DNA of 64,000 bases from Wolfiporia cocos (taxonomy: Eukaryota > Basidiomycota > Agaricomycetes > Polyporales > Phaeolaceae), in contig JACCLO010000014.1 of assembly GCA_029448655.1 (NCBI GenBank), forward strand, positions 434,001 through 498,000. The letters run 5' to 3'. Of this stretch, positions 23,301-34,126 are shown in pieces; position 1 is the stretch's first letter; each line of letters opens with the position of its first letter. Position numbers and translations under genes: made by a program. The notes beneath the pieces are model-generated. The model had not been told where the DNA came from. It saw nothing but the letters and a program-made list of their open reading frames with translations, and made no database searches.

Positions 23301-24230
23301 ATACGGAACATTGTTGAGTCTGGATACCGCTCTCTGGGAGAGAAACCTGTCATTATCGGCGAATGTGGCATTCCGATGGACATGAAGTTGGTTCCTCTCA
23401 CTACCAGCTGTGACTTTCAGCTGACCGAACCTTTTCAGCAAAGGTGAGGCATTCGTCACCGACCGATGGACCTGGCAGACACGCATGATGGATGCAATGA
23501 TCACCGCCCTCGAGCGTTCTCTGGTGGGCTTCACGTGAGACATTTTCCTCTCTTCATCTCTGCTCCGAATCTATTGCTTTAACTCTCTACCTCCAGGCTA
23601 TGGACTTACAACCCCGACAACGATGACCATATTGGTGACGACTGGAACGGGGAGAACTTCTCCTGGTTCAGCCGCAAGCGCGGCCTGCCTGCTTCCTGGC
23701 TCGACTTTGAGCAGACTTCGCCGACGCTCGACAATGGCGCGCGCATCCTCCGTGCCATTGTCCGCCCGTACCCCGCCAGAACAGCTGGCATACCCCTACG
23801 CTTCGAGTACGAGATGAACAGCGGAGCATTCACGTTCTCGTGGACCATTCCTGATCCGAATGCCGAGCCTGCGGCGCCTACTACGGCCTTAGTGGAAAAG
23901 CCACCGCTTGCCGGGCATCCCGTGCTGACAAGCAAGGATACAGAGATCTTCCTTCCATCGATGCTCGCGCATGACCGGCAGGTCATCGTGAAGGGCCTGC
24001 GGGAGAACGACCGCTACCGTTATGATGAGGCGCGGCAGACGTTGACCATCACCACGGCTGACCTCGTACCGGGTGCCGTGCACCAGATCGAGGTATCGCT
24101 GAAACCGCCGATAAAGGCTGCGTTTGAAGTGAACAGCTTCTGGGACGATTTTGGCGGACATATTGTTGCGATACTGGTGCTTGTCGGATCTATCTTTGCT
24201 TACTCGATCGCGTCGAGGATCATGGCTTGA
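20327..24230 (+). CDS. GH5 (GH5_12-type) steryl-beta-glucosidase / glucocerebrosidase
   Basis: Fourteen exons join to 820 residues: 20327-20509, 20586-20773, 21535-21662, 21716-21758, 21811-22095, 22147-22306, 22357-22444, 22501-22763, 22827-22937, 22991-23052, 23112-23181, 23235-23386, 23439-23534 and 23597-24230. Landmarks are HLRGVNLSGNCKT, NHDAVTFVGRPFPLEEAPE, VTWEAVEHAGPG and MHQDVWSRYSGGSGAP. The acid/base Glu is in MINEPHRGY, the nucleophile Glu in IIGECGIPMDM, and WTYNPDNDDHIGDDWNGE follows. A beta-sandwich and a C-terminal membrane helix (IVAILVLVGSIFAYSIASRIM) close the protein. Fungal relatives of this kind (EGCrP2/Sgl1) hydrolyse sterylglucosides or glucosylceramide. The N-terminal 61-residue exon is less certain. 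The intron 20774-21534 is 761 nt and holds an inverted-repeat element. Confidence 0.88.
20800..21230. mobile_element. Foldback-type inverted repeat inside a GH5 intron
   Basis: Two imperfect arms of nearly 200 bp, about 20800-20992 and 21038-21225, are reverse complements of each other around a short loop. The best block is 'ggccagacgtatcaggtcaa' (left near 20817-20836), paired with its reverse complement near 21193-21212. Further matches lie inward, such as 'cccttctcgc' and 'cgtattgac'. No coding capacity is seen. It lies wholly within intron 2 of the GH5 gene and explains much of that intron's unusual length. It is probably a non-autonomous foldback or MITE insertion. Confidence 0.65.
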
Positions 24231-24671
24231 ATGGAACATTTTACGGACAGACATGTACGGCTCTACGTTGCAGACGGCATTCACACATTAGATATCAATA
24301 GCTGGAGCTTCATGGAATGGCCGCCATTTGTGTGTGTGAGGTCATTCAGGATTGCATGGTGAGTGAATCAGTGTGCAGACCGATCAGTGCGACATGATCA
24401 TTAGGAGTTGACTGCAACACCACGTATGCAGACGCCACTACAAGCGGAAGAATGTAGTTCGTGGCAGATCATTCCGTGCTAGTGTTCAACGTTCAACGCC
24501 GGTACCCGTTGGCACAATGTTACTTCCTGAGCGCGATACCGATTTGCTCATCGCCGTTGAGATGGCCATTCATAGCTAGGGATCTACACAGTAGTGCTTC
24601 AGCCATATCACGTTCCAGCGAATGCCTGGGCATAAGGGGACTATGTCGATTGATCACAAGTCGCTGTAACA

Positions 24672-25981
24672 TCACTGCAATTGCTCTCTTAGGACCCTGC
24701 CACGATCCAGCACAGCATCAGCTTCGAGATAGCATCCCTTGAGCCAACGATTAGTCGCATCCGCGCTGCCGTCCCCAGGATCCTCCCGATCTGTGAATGC
24801 CGTGCGGGCATGTAGCACGCGGCGGTTATCGAATAGCACCGCGTCGCCCTCGCGCAGAGTGTATTCATACTGAGCCGCAGGGTCCTCAAGCAGCGCGACG
24901 AAGCGCGCCAGCGCAGGATAGAACGCAGCGGGCGTATCCAGAGGGAGCGGCGCCTGGAACGGTGGCGAGTAGTTGACATGCGCGATTGGGCGCGGGGCGC
25001 GGGGGTCCACGCCGGGGGCGGGCAGAGCCGCAAGCTGGATGGTGGGGTGTGCGTAATGCAGGTGGTGCCCATCGTTGATGTAGTGGAACGCAACGGGTGT
25101 CTCCGCGAGTGTCTGAAAGGCCGCCGGGTCTGCCGCACGCAGCTTCGATGCCGCGTGGAATGCGTCAACGAAAATGGACGTTCCGCCCACGACACGGTTG
25201 CGCAGACAGTGCAGAATCTGGAAGCGTGGCGGGTGCTGGAAGTACCTGCATATTCGCTGATAAGCAGATCAGACGTGATGTGCGCGCAGAGAGCTCACAG
25301 GAGATCCATGTGCAGCCCAAGGTCGATGTTAGTATACGCGATGTTGCGGCTGTTGCGGACATTCTTCACGTCCCACGTCGTGCCATAGAATGTTTCGCGG
25401 AGCTCGCCAAACCGCGCTGCTAGCCTGCGCAGCTCGCACTCGGTGTCCGACGTCTTCTCATTTGGCACGTTAGTCACGAATAGTAGGCCGTATCGAGTGA
25501 GCTGAGTGATGGCGGCCAACAGCCCTGAGGGCGCCTGAAGGCTGCTATACGGGAGGTACAGATTGTGCGCGGCCTTGAGCTCTGCGACGTCCCAGTATTC
25601 CTGATCAACATCGCGATGAAATGCGCGCAGCTGCTGCTGCGAGCTGTACCGTTCCAGGAACGCTCTCGTGTAGTGCGAGTCGTGCCCGGACGACCAAAGG
25701 ATACGCATCCCGCCCTCGGCGAATCTGACTCCATCAGCAGCTGGGTAGATATCCTCTGGTATGTCTGACGTCCTGTGTAGCTTCTGCCGCGTGGATGGAT
25801 GTACGCATTGAGGACACTGGCAGGAGTCGCGCAGCCATCTATAAGGCAAAGAAAGTCCTTGATAAGATAGACCAGGCAAGGGGGTAGGGCCGCTACGACT
25901 GGGGATAGAGGTAGAATACAGGCGAGCGTACGGTTGAGTACACAATGAGGCAAGTCTGAAGAACACCATCCTTAACGACAA
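24672..25981 (-). CDS. Gamma-butyrobetaine-hydroxylase-like 2OG-Fe(II) dioxygenase (mitochondrial)
   Basis: Exons 25981-25299 and 25245-24672 give 418 residues. The N-terminus (MSLRMVFFRLASLCTQPYAR) is basic and hydroxylated, as in a mitochondrial presequence. Next comes the zinc-binding-like N-domain of this family (WLRDSCQCPQCVHPSTRQK) and then a TauD-type oxygenase domain. It has GLLFVTNVP, FGELRETFYG, DVKNVRNSRNIAYT, and the metal-binding HMDLL (HxD) at the exon junction. VLFDNRRVLHARTAF supplies the distal His, and RWLKGCYLEAD the final Arg region. Known relatives hydroxylate gamma-butyrobetaine or trimethyllysine in carnitine synthesis, using 2-oxoglutarate and Fe(II). Which of the two it does cannot be decided here. 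It starts divergently from the TAG1-like gene, 332 bp away. Confidence 0.85.
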
Positions 25982-26313
25982 CCACGTCGTACCGGTGTGG
26001 AGAATATCGAGTCCCCAGAATCAAGTCCTAATTCCAGGTTTGTCACCTGGCCGCATCGGACTTTCGGAAGACCCAAGTGCTGAAACCACATGAGGTGATA
26101 TCAACTGCTGCCGTTTCTCAGAGTCCTCGAGAAGTCGGGAAGTGAAAACGGCAGCAAGCCCGTAGAATGGCAGCGAGACAAAAGTCAAGGAACGAGTATT
26201 CTGCTTGCAGAGGCGACTAATGTAGGATCAGCGGAGATTCAATATTTGATAGTAGGAACGTGGCAGATGTGGGGTAACGGTAACAAGCCCTCGCTTTCAA
26301 TGTGCATCCAACG

Positions 26314-28315
26314 ATGAGCACCCAATCTGCCGACGTTGAGCGTCGCATCGACAAAGGCAAGGCTAGGGCTCGTGCTACAGAAGACACACCGCTTCTCGGC
26401 TCAGCGAGTGGCACATCGCGAACACGCCTCGAGGATGTAGCCCACACCCACCGACTCGTCTCAGGACTGCTGTCTGTGTTCTTCGTGACGCTTTCCCTCT
26501 GCATCGTTGGCTTCGTTCTGGTCGTTCTCATAATCTTCACCTATCGCTCGCGTGCGGTGAGCGCATCGCCGGATGAGCTGATACAGCACGCGCTTGTGGT
26601 AAGGGGCCCCGACCGTGTCGACGTGCTGAACACGACCGGCGACGGCGGCATCTGGATCATGGTACACGGGAGGCTTGGCTTCGATGCGGGCGACGTAGCA
26701 GGCGTTAACGCGGCAGAGGAAGACAACTTCATCCTCGACGTCTGGAAGTCGCTCGGCCGCTGGGGTATAAGACGACTCGACCGAGTGTCCGTCAACCTGT
26801 CGACCGTGGCGATTACTCCCGCAGGCGATCCCGGCCATGGGCTCGCGACACTGTCGTTTCCCCCGCTCGAGGTGCCCCTCACTGCGAACCCGCCGCGAGA
26901 CTCGAGCTGGCTCACTCCAGTGGCGCTCCCAGTGCTCATTCGTCCCACGAAGGACGTGAAGACGATGATGCGCTTTGCGCGCAACAGCTGGAGGGATGGG
27001 ATGATCAGCGTCCACGTTGAGGTGTTGCAAGCAACCGTGCAGGGCGGCGCCGTTGGCGAGGAGAGCTGGCGAAGCTACCTCAAGTTCGCGCACAGCGACA
27101 TCCACACCGCAGTGCACATCTCGAGTGTGTCGTCTCTCCTTTGGTCGTGGTTATGGTGACGTGACGCGGCGTAGTTCCAAAACTGCCAGGACTTCCCCCG
27201 CCAACAGGCCCGCTGCCTGACTTCGCGCAATTGGTTACCTTACAGTCATTCCGCATCACCACTGAATACCATGCCCTTGTCATAGATGCAAACGCAACTA
27301 TGATTGATCCCGCTCCTGCCGACTTCAATATGCTCGTGCCCTCACTGCCCTTCGTCGTCTCACTACTGCCATACAACTCCTCCGACACTAACTCCTCCGA
27401 CACTGCTCCTCCCGTGCCCATTGCCGCCGTACACACGCAATCATTCACGCTGACACACCCAAACGTCTCTCTCTCGATCAACGGTACGGTCCTCCCGCTC
27501 GCGCACAACGCGTCCGGAACGCTCTCCGCGTTTCTCGGCAACTACGTCTCCGCGCACGACTCGCCGGTCTCGTTATCCACACCGCTCTTCCCACAGCTCT
27601 CCGCTCGTGCCGTCTTCCCCGCGCCACGCCCAAAGCCCTCGATCCTGCGTGACGTCGTGATCCGCGACATGAAGATCCGCCCACTTGGCGCAGGTATGGT
27701 CGCGAGCGGCATCGTTCGCGCGCGCGTCGTCCTGCCGCGTGGGATTGACGTCGGCCTCGACGTCGCGCGCGTCTTCCCGGATGTACTGGTCTACGACGGC
27801 GAGGTTCCCTCTGAGCTTAATGACGAGCTGCAGACCGGGGTCCGATTATTGAACTTCCCGGTGGACGACGGGGATAGAGACGTCCCACCTGCCCCGCCGC
27901 TCCCGGACCCTCTTCCCCCGCACGCATTTGCGCACATACGCCCTGACGATTGGCTCCCATCTCTGAGCGAGCCATTGGAGAGTGGCGAGGGTGAAGGCTC
28001 TGCAGTATCCGTAGAGGCAAAGATAGTAGACGTGCCCTTGGAGGTGCTCCCCGGGCGGGAGCGTGAGTTCAGTAATTTTGTCTCGAAGGTAGGATATTGG
28101 CTCGCAGGAAGTGCAAAATCCCATTACTGATTGCTTTATAGGTCGTGTTTGGATCGCAGGGGGCCCTGGCTGGCGTACAAGGGGTTGCCGCGGTTGCAGT
28201 GAACGTGCACGGATTACCGTTTGAGAACGGACGTGACAGTGAAATGGAGCTTACGGGATTGCCGTTCCAAGGGAGTGTACGGATAGGTAAGAGAACTTTG
28301 CTCAATGGGTTGTAA
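26314..28315 (+). CDS. TAG1-like single-pass membrane protein (DUF3712 type)
   Basis: Exons 26314-27124, 27175-28088 and 28142-28315 give about 632 residues. The start is the ATG in MSTQSADVERR. After a basic, Ser-rich cytosolic segment comes one long hydrophobic helix (FFVTLSLCIVGFVLVVLII, about residues 55-80). A large lumenal part of beta-rich, LEA-like character follows, with several N-glycosylation sequons. This plan fits the yeast vacuolar protein Tag1, which helps end autophagy. In basidiomycete annotations such proteins are often given vague names. A donor-like 'ggtaag' at 28286 could start one more short exon, so the last residues are uncertain. It converges with the dioxygenase array (about 100 bp apart). 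Confidence 0.65.
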
Positions 28316-28417
28316 TCCACAGATTCGGTCATTGTATATACGTGTAGCAGATACTTGTACATTCCTGTAGTAACAGTGCATTTCTCGTTCGCAACACCGT
28401 AGCGATTCCCTTGCCTT

Positions 28418-30020
28418 CTAATTGTAGTGCTTCACAACGACACCGACGATGACCTCCTCCTCGATATTGTTTTCCTTCTTCTGGGGCATCGTCCAGCCGT
28501 ACGCACTAGTGCGGCTCTTGCGCCACACTTCCATCGTCGGTGCGTCCTCGTCGTCGCACAACCGCTTGATGCCAACTCTCTGAAGGACAGGGCTCTCCGC
28601 GTATGGGATGAGCTTCACGTCGTCGTTCGCCTTGGCGAAGTAGAATACGCCGATCCGTTCGAGCCCACGCTGATCGGCGGGCGGCTGGACGACCCGGTGG
28701 ATGGTCGCCTTGTAGAACCCGCCGGAGAGGAACTCCAACACGTCGCCCGCATTGATCACCTGCACATAGCTCGCTCAGCATCATTGTGAACGGGCCCAGC
28801 GAGCAGCATACCAAAGCATTGTCTATGTGCCTGATCCAGCGCCACTTGCCGTCGGGGGAGAGGATTTGCAGAGCTGAGATAGGCTGGCTAAACAGGATCG
28901 ACACGCTGCCGATGTCTGCCAGTGACGAGTCAGTATCTGCGCCCAATGTGGGGGTTGTCGGGTTAGGCCACCCACCCGTGTGGCCCTTGAGCCAGACGCT
29001 CTCGGTGATCTTCTCTTCTTCCTCCGTACGAGGGAAGCTATACCACAATAGATGCCGTCAATGAGAAAGTATGGCCGGCTTCACACCGCGTACTCACTAT
29101 TTCATGAAGCGCACTGCAGGATGTTGTCCGGAGTCAGTACTGGCTATCTTGACGCGGGAAGAATCTGACCTGCGGTCTCATTATTGGCAGAGTAGCCGTG
29201 TATGTCTACGAACGTGTCCTCAGGCAGTTCCAAGCCGAGCGCAAGGAGTCTATATGGTTCAGGTGCTCATTAGGGCTGATGTAGAATTCAGTGAATACGC
29301 ATACTTCAGTAATGGAACGAGGATGTTGTTGTGGCAGAACTTGTTGAAAGTGTCAATCTCCGGGAGGAAGGGCCGAAATGCTCTTGGATGCTGGTCCTTC
29401 AGGACATTCCGATCCACTATGTGGGGTTAGATGTCAATCTGGGGCACAGACAAATGAACATCGTTGTCGCACTGTTATACTGCTCGATCTGGTCGCGGAC
29501 CCCCCCGCTGATGTGCTATGAGGAAGATGTCAACATTGGTGGAGTGCAGCGATGCACTGCACATACCCAGTGCTGCCGGGGCTTGTATCCGAGATATGTC
29601 CCAGTCTTCTCATAATCGCCAGTATATGCCTTCTTCTCGTCCTCAGGAACGAGAGAGAACGGGACGGCTGCAATGTCAAACATGCGATCATTCTAACAAG
29701 TCAGTTTCAGCATTGTCTGTACAAAATCGAAAATATAACATGCCTGTGCTTGAGTAAGGCCATGATTGATGACATAGAAGAATCCCTCGGTGGACATTGC
29801 ATCCCGAACTTGAGCAGCTAATTCTAGACGCCCCTCGTGGGTGTCCGCTTTGGAGAGATCGATGATAGCCAAGTTTGCCCAGTCCACTATACGACATACC
29901 AATACAATACCATCAGACTGGCCGATCAAGCAGGAGAGCTAGAGGAATTCTCGTACAATCTTCTTTGGTGGGCGTGACCCTCTCATTGTGAGGAACGGAT
30001 GGCAATACGGTGCTCGGCAT
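28418..30020 (-). CDS. 2OG-Fe(II) dioxygenase (IPNS/Clavaminate-synthase-like), array copy 1
   Basis: First exons are 30020-29957, 29886-29744 and 29692-29567. The last is 28759-28418. Exon lengths 64, 143 and 126 are the same as in copies 2 and 3. It has DLAIIDLSKAD-type N-terminal strands (LAIIDLSK), GFFYVINHG, MFDIAAVPF, the iron site in KGHTDIGSVSILFSQP (HxD split by an intron), DGKWRWIRHIDNAL, and the distal His in YKATIHRVVQPP. The Arg for 2-oxoglutarate is in RIGVFYF. The second intron (29743-29693) uses a GC donor (GCATGT). A TATA-like sequence lies about 90 nt upstream of the ATG. It is probably a soluble oxidase acting on a small metabolite; substrate unknown. Confidence 0.85.
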
Positions 30021-30735
30021 GATGGTGACACGTTGCGATTAGTATAGGAAGCGGATTGTGTGAGCAAGGAGTGCTGCTCCTTGAGTCGAGTCTCCCGCCT
30101 AACCTCACTTTTATATTGAACGCGGCCTGACATACTCGTTGAGAGCACATCATACTTCTCAATAATATCTGTAGCCCCTCAAGTCAGCATGATGACACTA
30201 GTTGTAGGTATGATACGCGAGGAGCAAATACGAGTAGCTTGAGAGGAACTTCGTGCCTAGAAAATTTGTACCTATCAATCAGAACGTCGGGGACCTGTAG
30301 AGGGATTACGTCCAAGAAAACATCTTGTAGCTTCCCAGTGTAGAACTGAACTACGGACGTTTGAATCAGTAGACGAACTCAACGTCTCGCCTCCCCGACA
30401 TCCGATCGATTTTGAATTGAAGAGTGTGATAGATATTCTACGCGCGGATGACGCGGTCACGGTACCACGGTTAAAGTGGCTGCGGTCCTGGAGTTACGAA
30501 TCCCAGTATGCCGGCTGGCTTCTCGGTATCAATTTTAGATAGAATCCCTGTCAAGACGCTGAAGCGAGGTTGCAATGTGGGGACAGAGGTGCTCATTCTG
30601 GGACAAACATGTGTCGCGCTTTTTCAAGGTTAGTGGTGCTCGTAGTTGGCTCGCGTTCTGTGATCAGAAAGCTCATCATTGCTCGGACGGTGTCCTACCG
30701 TTGATCATGATGTAATATCGTTTTCCTATTTAAGG
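30021..30735. other. Spacer between array copies 1 and 2
   Basis: Contains the promoter of copy 1 and the 3' flank of copy 2. On the plus strand, about 30370-30540 reads as a short helical piece (for example VPRLKWLRSWSYESQ), possibly a worn F-box or repeat-protein remnant, but too short to name. Nothing else is supported. Confidence 0.35.
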
Positions 30736-32338
30736 CTAGTTGTAGTATCTCACCGCGATACCGCTGACATCGTGCACCTCAACACCATTTTCTTTCTTCT
30801 GGAGCTCCTTTAGACCAAATGCCCTGATCCTTCCCGTGCGATACGTTTCCATTGTGGGAGCATCCGCATCTTCGAAACGTCGCCGCACGCCGTATCTCTG
30901 TAGTACCGGGCTTTCGGTTAACGGAGCAAGTACGGCGTCGTTATCCGGCTGGCCGAAGTAGAAAACTCCGAGTCTCGCATATCCGCGCTGGTCCGCCGGA
31001 GGCTGAACTACGCGATGGATTGTGGCTTTGTAGAAACCACCCGAGAAGAATTCCATAGCATCACCCGAGTTGATCACCTGTAAAGCCGATCCATTTAGTG
31101 ATGAGAAACACGCAATTGGCTGATGTACTTTCCAAAGCATTATCGATATGCCTCACCCAGCGCCAATTACCATCTGGAGACTTCATTTGCAATCCCGAGA
31201 CAGGCTGGCTCCAAAGCGCCGTCACGGTACCGATGTCTGCGAGGATCTCGGCTACTACTCAGGTGGACGCAACAATCGTACCTACCGGTGTGACCCTTCA
31301 TCCAAACATTCTTGGTCTTTATTTCATCGTCTTCTGAGCGCGGATAGCTATGTTCAGCTAAATAAACGACAAAGCAAGACAAGCCCGGTTCAGGTATGCT
31401 CACTACTTCATGAATCGCACTAATCTCAGCTATGTTTAGTAGAAGCAAGCACTTAACAAATCGTAGATCACATACAATACGTGTCGCCAGGGGCAGAAAA
31501 CCGATGCTTCGGAATGAAAGTATCCTCGGGTAATTCTAGACCCAGCGCCATGAGACTGTAACGTCAAGGAAACGTGAGTCTTATGACGAAGGCATCCATG
31601 GGATGCGCTATTCCGCACCGTAGAATTTGATGGACAACATTGAAGTGACAGAATCGTGCAAAGGCGTCTAGCTCTGGGAGGAATGGACGGATCGCTTTGG
31701 GGTGTTCCCTCTCGTATACATTCTTATTGACTGTGGCATGATCAGCGGTAGACAAGGAGTCAAGTGAAGCCAAACGAACAGTTGTAGTTGTCAACTTGAT
31801 CGCGAACACCTGCATCCACAGTCTAAATGTGCAGCACTATTAATTGATGTCTTCAATGTCGAGGGTCGGTGGACGTACCCAGACATTCCGTAGCTTGTAT
31901 CCTTGGTATGTACCCAATTCCTCAATCTTCGCGAGATACAACTGTTTCTCATCATCTTCCACTCCAGTAAAAGGGACATCAGCAATGTCGAGAATACGCT
32001 TATTCTGTATCATAGCGTCACCCATAATGATGCCATGAGTGGAAAGTTCGGTATACAAAGCCGTATGGAGCTAACCTCAGACGGGCTGAGCCCGTGATTC
32101 ACCGCATAGAAGAATCCCACTTCGGACATGGCATCGCGAACTTGGATCGCCAACTCAGCGCGGCCCTCAGGCGTATTAGCTTTGGATAAGTCGACAATAG
32201 CAAGATCCGCAAATTCCACTGCAGACGTCATTGGATGATAATGATCCGTCACGACTGCAGTAATTGACACTCACAAGGTTCCTTTGTTGGCAGCGGGAGG
32301 TTGTATTGAGGCACAGGTGGGAGGATCGACCCAGGCAT
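30736..32338 (-). CDS. 2OG-Fe(II) dioxygenase, array copy 2 (splice donor damaged)
   Basis: Exons 32338-32275, 32218-32076 and 32004-31879 match copies 1 and 3 in length. Later exons follow the same plan to the stop at 30736. Motifs include EFADLAIVDLSKANTPEG, GFFYAVNHG, ILDIADVPF, KGHTDIGTVTALWSQP (HxD), YKATIHRVVQPP (distal His) and RLGVFYF. The intron before the last exon has lost its GT: after the NAL codons the sequence is GAAAGT (31132-31127), where copies 1, 3, 4, 5 and 7 have GT. The next usable GT would shift the frame. The gene may therefore be non-functional, use GA-AG splicing, or make a truncated product. Closest relative in the array appears to be copy 3 (shared RRRFEDA and IAV/IAA-YY tail). 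Confidence 0.7.
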
Positions 32339-32950
32339 ATTGCAGGAAGCGTGTACACAGGTGGCTTATGTGAGATGATGCTGCACTGGGATAACGAGAA
32401 TGAATAACACTCTCCCTTCGTTGGCTGAGAATATATAGCCTGTACCGCCATAGAGCGCTAGCGGAAGAGGCAGTACAAGGGACGTGTGAACAGTGTGGTC
32501 TCGTACCCAGACTCGCACTCTACCACCGCCGCAGTCTCATACACGTCGAACCGAACCCCCAAGCCCTTTGACGCCCAACTATCACATCAGCTTCGCGAAG
32601 CTGTCAAACGTTAGATCCCTGATGTAGCTGTCCGATCCCTGACTGCCTTGGCGCCCACCCTCTCCTCCTACATTTGTTGGAAGTTGACGCGCTCGGCGCG
32701 CGATGGTGCGATCGGAGTCGGGGGGCTGATCATCGGGGCAGTACGGGCAGATGAGTCACCGTTAGCATAAAATGGGGCGGATTGTACGTACCTACGCTGT
32801 GCGTTTGTAACCCATCCAGACAAAGTCCCTGGAGTCCGAAAGGGAGTGCGTAGCCTCACGAGCGGGCGCCTTCCCGTGAATTTCGACAACATTGTTGCTG
32901 TACATTATCATCTCGCTTTATAGCTGTATCCGCTCCTTCTTTCAATCACT

Positions 32951-33352
32951 ATGGCATCCCCAATTAAGTTGCCGCGCCTTCGAACTCTTGACAGGCGACA
33001 TCAGCGATCGTACCAGAATTTGGATTGCGCACGAACGTTGGCTCGTGATCAGAAAGGTTACAGTTCATCTGATACACGCACAATCATGAGTGCCGCATTC
33101 TCTGAGAACTTCGGGGGAAAACATCCCTATGAGTGGCAGTTGGATGTGGCTGAGGCAATACTGCTGGGTCTGAACTGTACTGTAATTGCTGGTACCGGAC
33201 GGGGAAAAACCATACCGTACATGCTGCCACTATTTTCACCAGCATTCGATCAGAAGCTGTTAGTCGTTGTCTCACCCTTGAAGACACTACAGAAGGATCA
33301 GGTACAGCATATCATCATGAAGAAGACTTACTCTAATATTCAACAAGGTTGA
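32951..33352 (+). pseudogene. RecQ-like/DEAD-type helicase fragment inside the long-TIR element
   Basis: The open frame has 133 residues. The middle reads HPYEWQLDVAEAILLGLNCTVIAGTGRGKT, shown here in parts: YEWQLDVAEAILLG (Q-motif region) and VIAGTGRGKTIPYML (Walker A). Then comes LLVVVSPLKTLQKDQ (motif Ia region). The sequence stops before the DEAH box and the second helicase domain, so no helicase activity is possible. Relatives are repeated many times in Agaricomycete genomes, often near transposons. Here the piece is trapped between the inverted repeats. Confidence 0.7.
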
Positions 33353-33582
33353 ACGATTTCGGAAATCAAAGATACCAGCTGTTGAGAGTCATCTTCATCA
33401 GTACCAAAATGCTCTTCGTAAACTATACTTTCGTCGAGGATGCCATCCTTGCCTACGTCCTCATCATAGAATGTGATGTCGTCGACATCCGATCTATCTG
33501 ACCCCGGCCCAGTATCTTCATCGTCAGAGAACAGCCGCTGTGTTCGATGCTGTCTACGCTGCTCGGGATGGGTGCCGCGCAT
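33340..33582 (-). other. Acidic open frame in the long-TIR element
   Basis: An 80-residue frame on the opposite strand is rich in Asp and Glu (LFSDDEDTGPGSDRSDVDD). It may be a remnant of the C-terminal acidic tail of a transposon-borne protein. It overlaps the end of the helicase fragment by a few bases. No family is recognised, and expression is doubtful. Confidence 0.3.
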
Positions 33583-34126
33583 ATTCGCTGGATCCTGGGG
33601 CTGAAGTAGTGAGGGCGCAAGAGCAATGCATTTTTTTATTAAATTACTGTAGAAAGATAATCAACAAGCGATGTAGCTACATCAGGGATCTGACGTTTGA
33701 CAGCTTCGTGACGCTGATGTGACCGTGATAATTGGGCGTCAAAGGGCATGAGACTGCCATGAGACTGCGGTGGTGGAGTGCGAGTTATCTGACAGGTCTG
33801 GGTACGAGACCAGAACAGTGAGCGTATCAAAGGATGGTCTGCTGAGTGATGAAAGAAGCATTCTTCAGCTTATCTTGTGGGACAGCGCTCAACGCGGACG
33901 CGGGCGGCCGATGTCAAGAGGAATGTAGTCTATTCAGTAACTACTGCCGATATCCTGTGGAGACAGAGGCACATGTCGACGCTAATGCCGCATTCATGTC
34001 TCCCTACGCAACGCAATAGCGTGGAACGGGTCGAAGCCACAAGTGGGCTGTGTCGATATGATCAAATAGTAAGCTGCTACTCATGGTTTGAATGACACCT
34101 GAAGTAATGCAGCTGAGCTGCTCATC

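Larger units (their letters stand above)
32486..33820. mobile_element. Long-TIR element between array copies 2 and 3
   Basis: The left arm, about 32486-32630, and the right arm, about 33671-33820, are imperfect inverted repeats of about 145-150 bp. Shared blocks read 'ggtctcgtacccag', 'ccaccgc-gcagtctcat', 'ccctttgacgcccaa' and 'agatccctgatgtagct'. The outer ends read CAGTG on the left and, inverted, CACTG on the right. The 1.3-kb element carries a helicase N-terminal fragment and an acidic open frame. I saw no convincing target-site duplication. It looks like a DNA transposon, or a non-autonomous derivative, that took in or lost coding sequence. Confidence 0.65.

Noticed and set aside
24672..30020. 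Treating the gamma-butyrobetaine-hydroxylase-like gene as an eighth member of the array
   Set aside because: It belongs to the TauD/BBOX branch, with a different N-domain, exon plan and metal-site context. Proximity is the only link.
32486..33820. Helitron as the identity of the element with the helicase piece
   Set aside because: Helitrons lack inverted arms and encode Rep/Hel. Here there are long TIRs and a RecQ-like Q-motif/Walker-A piece, with no Rep domain.
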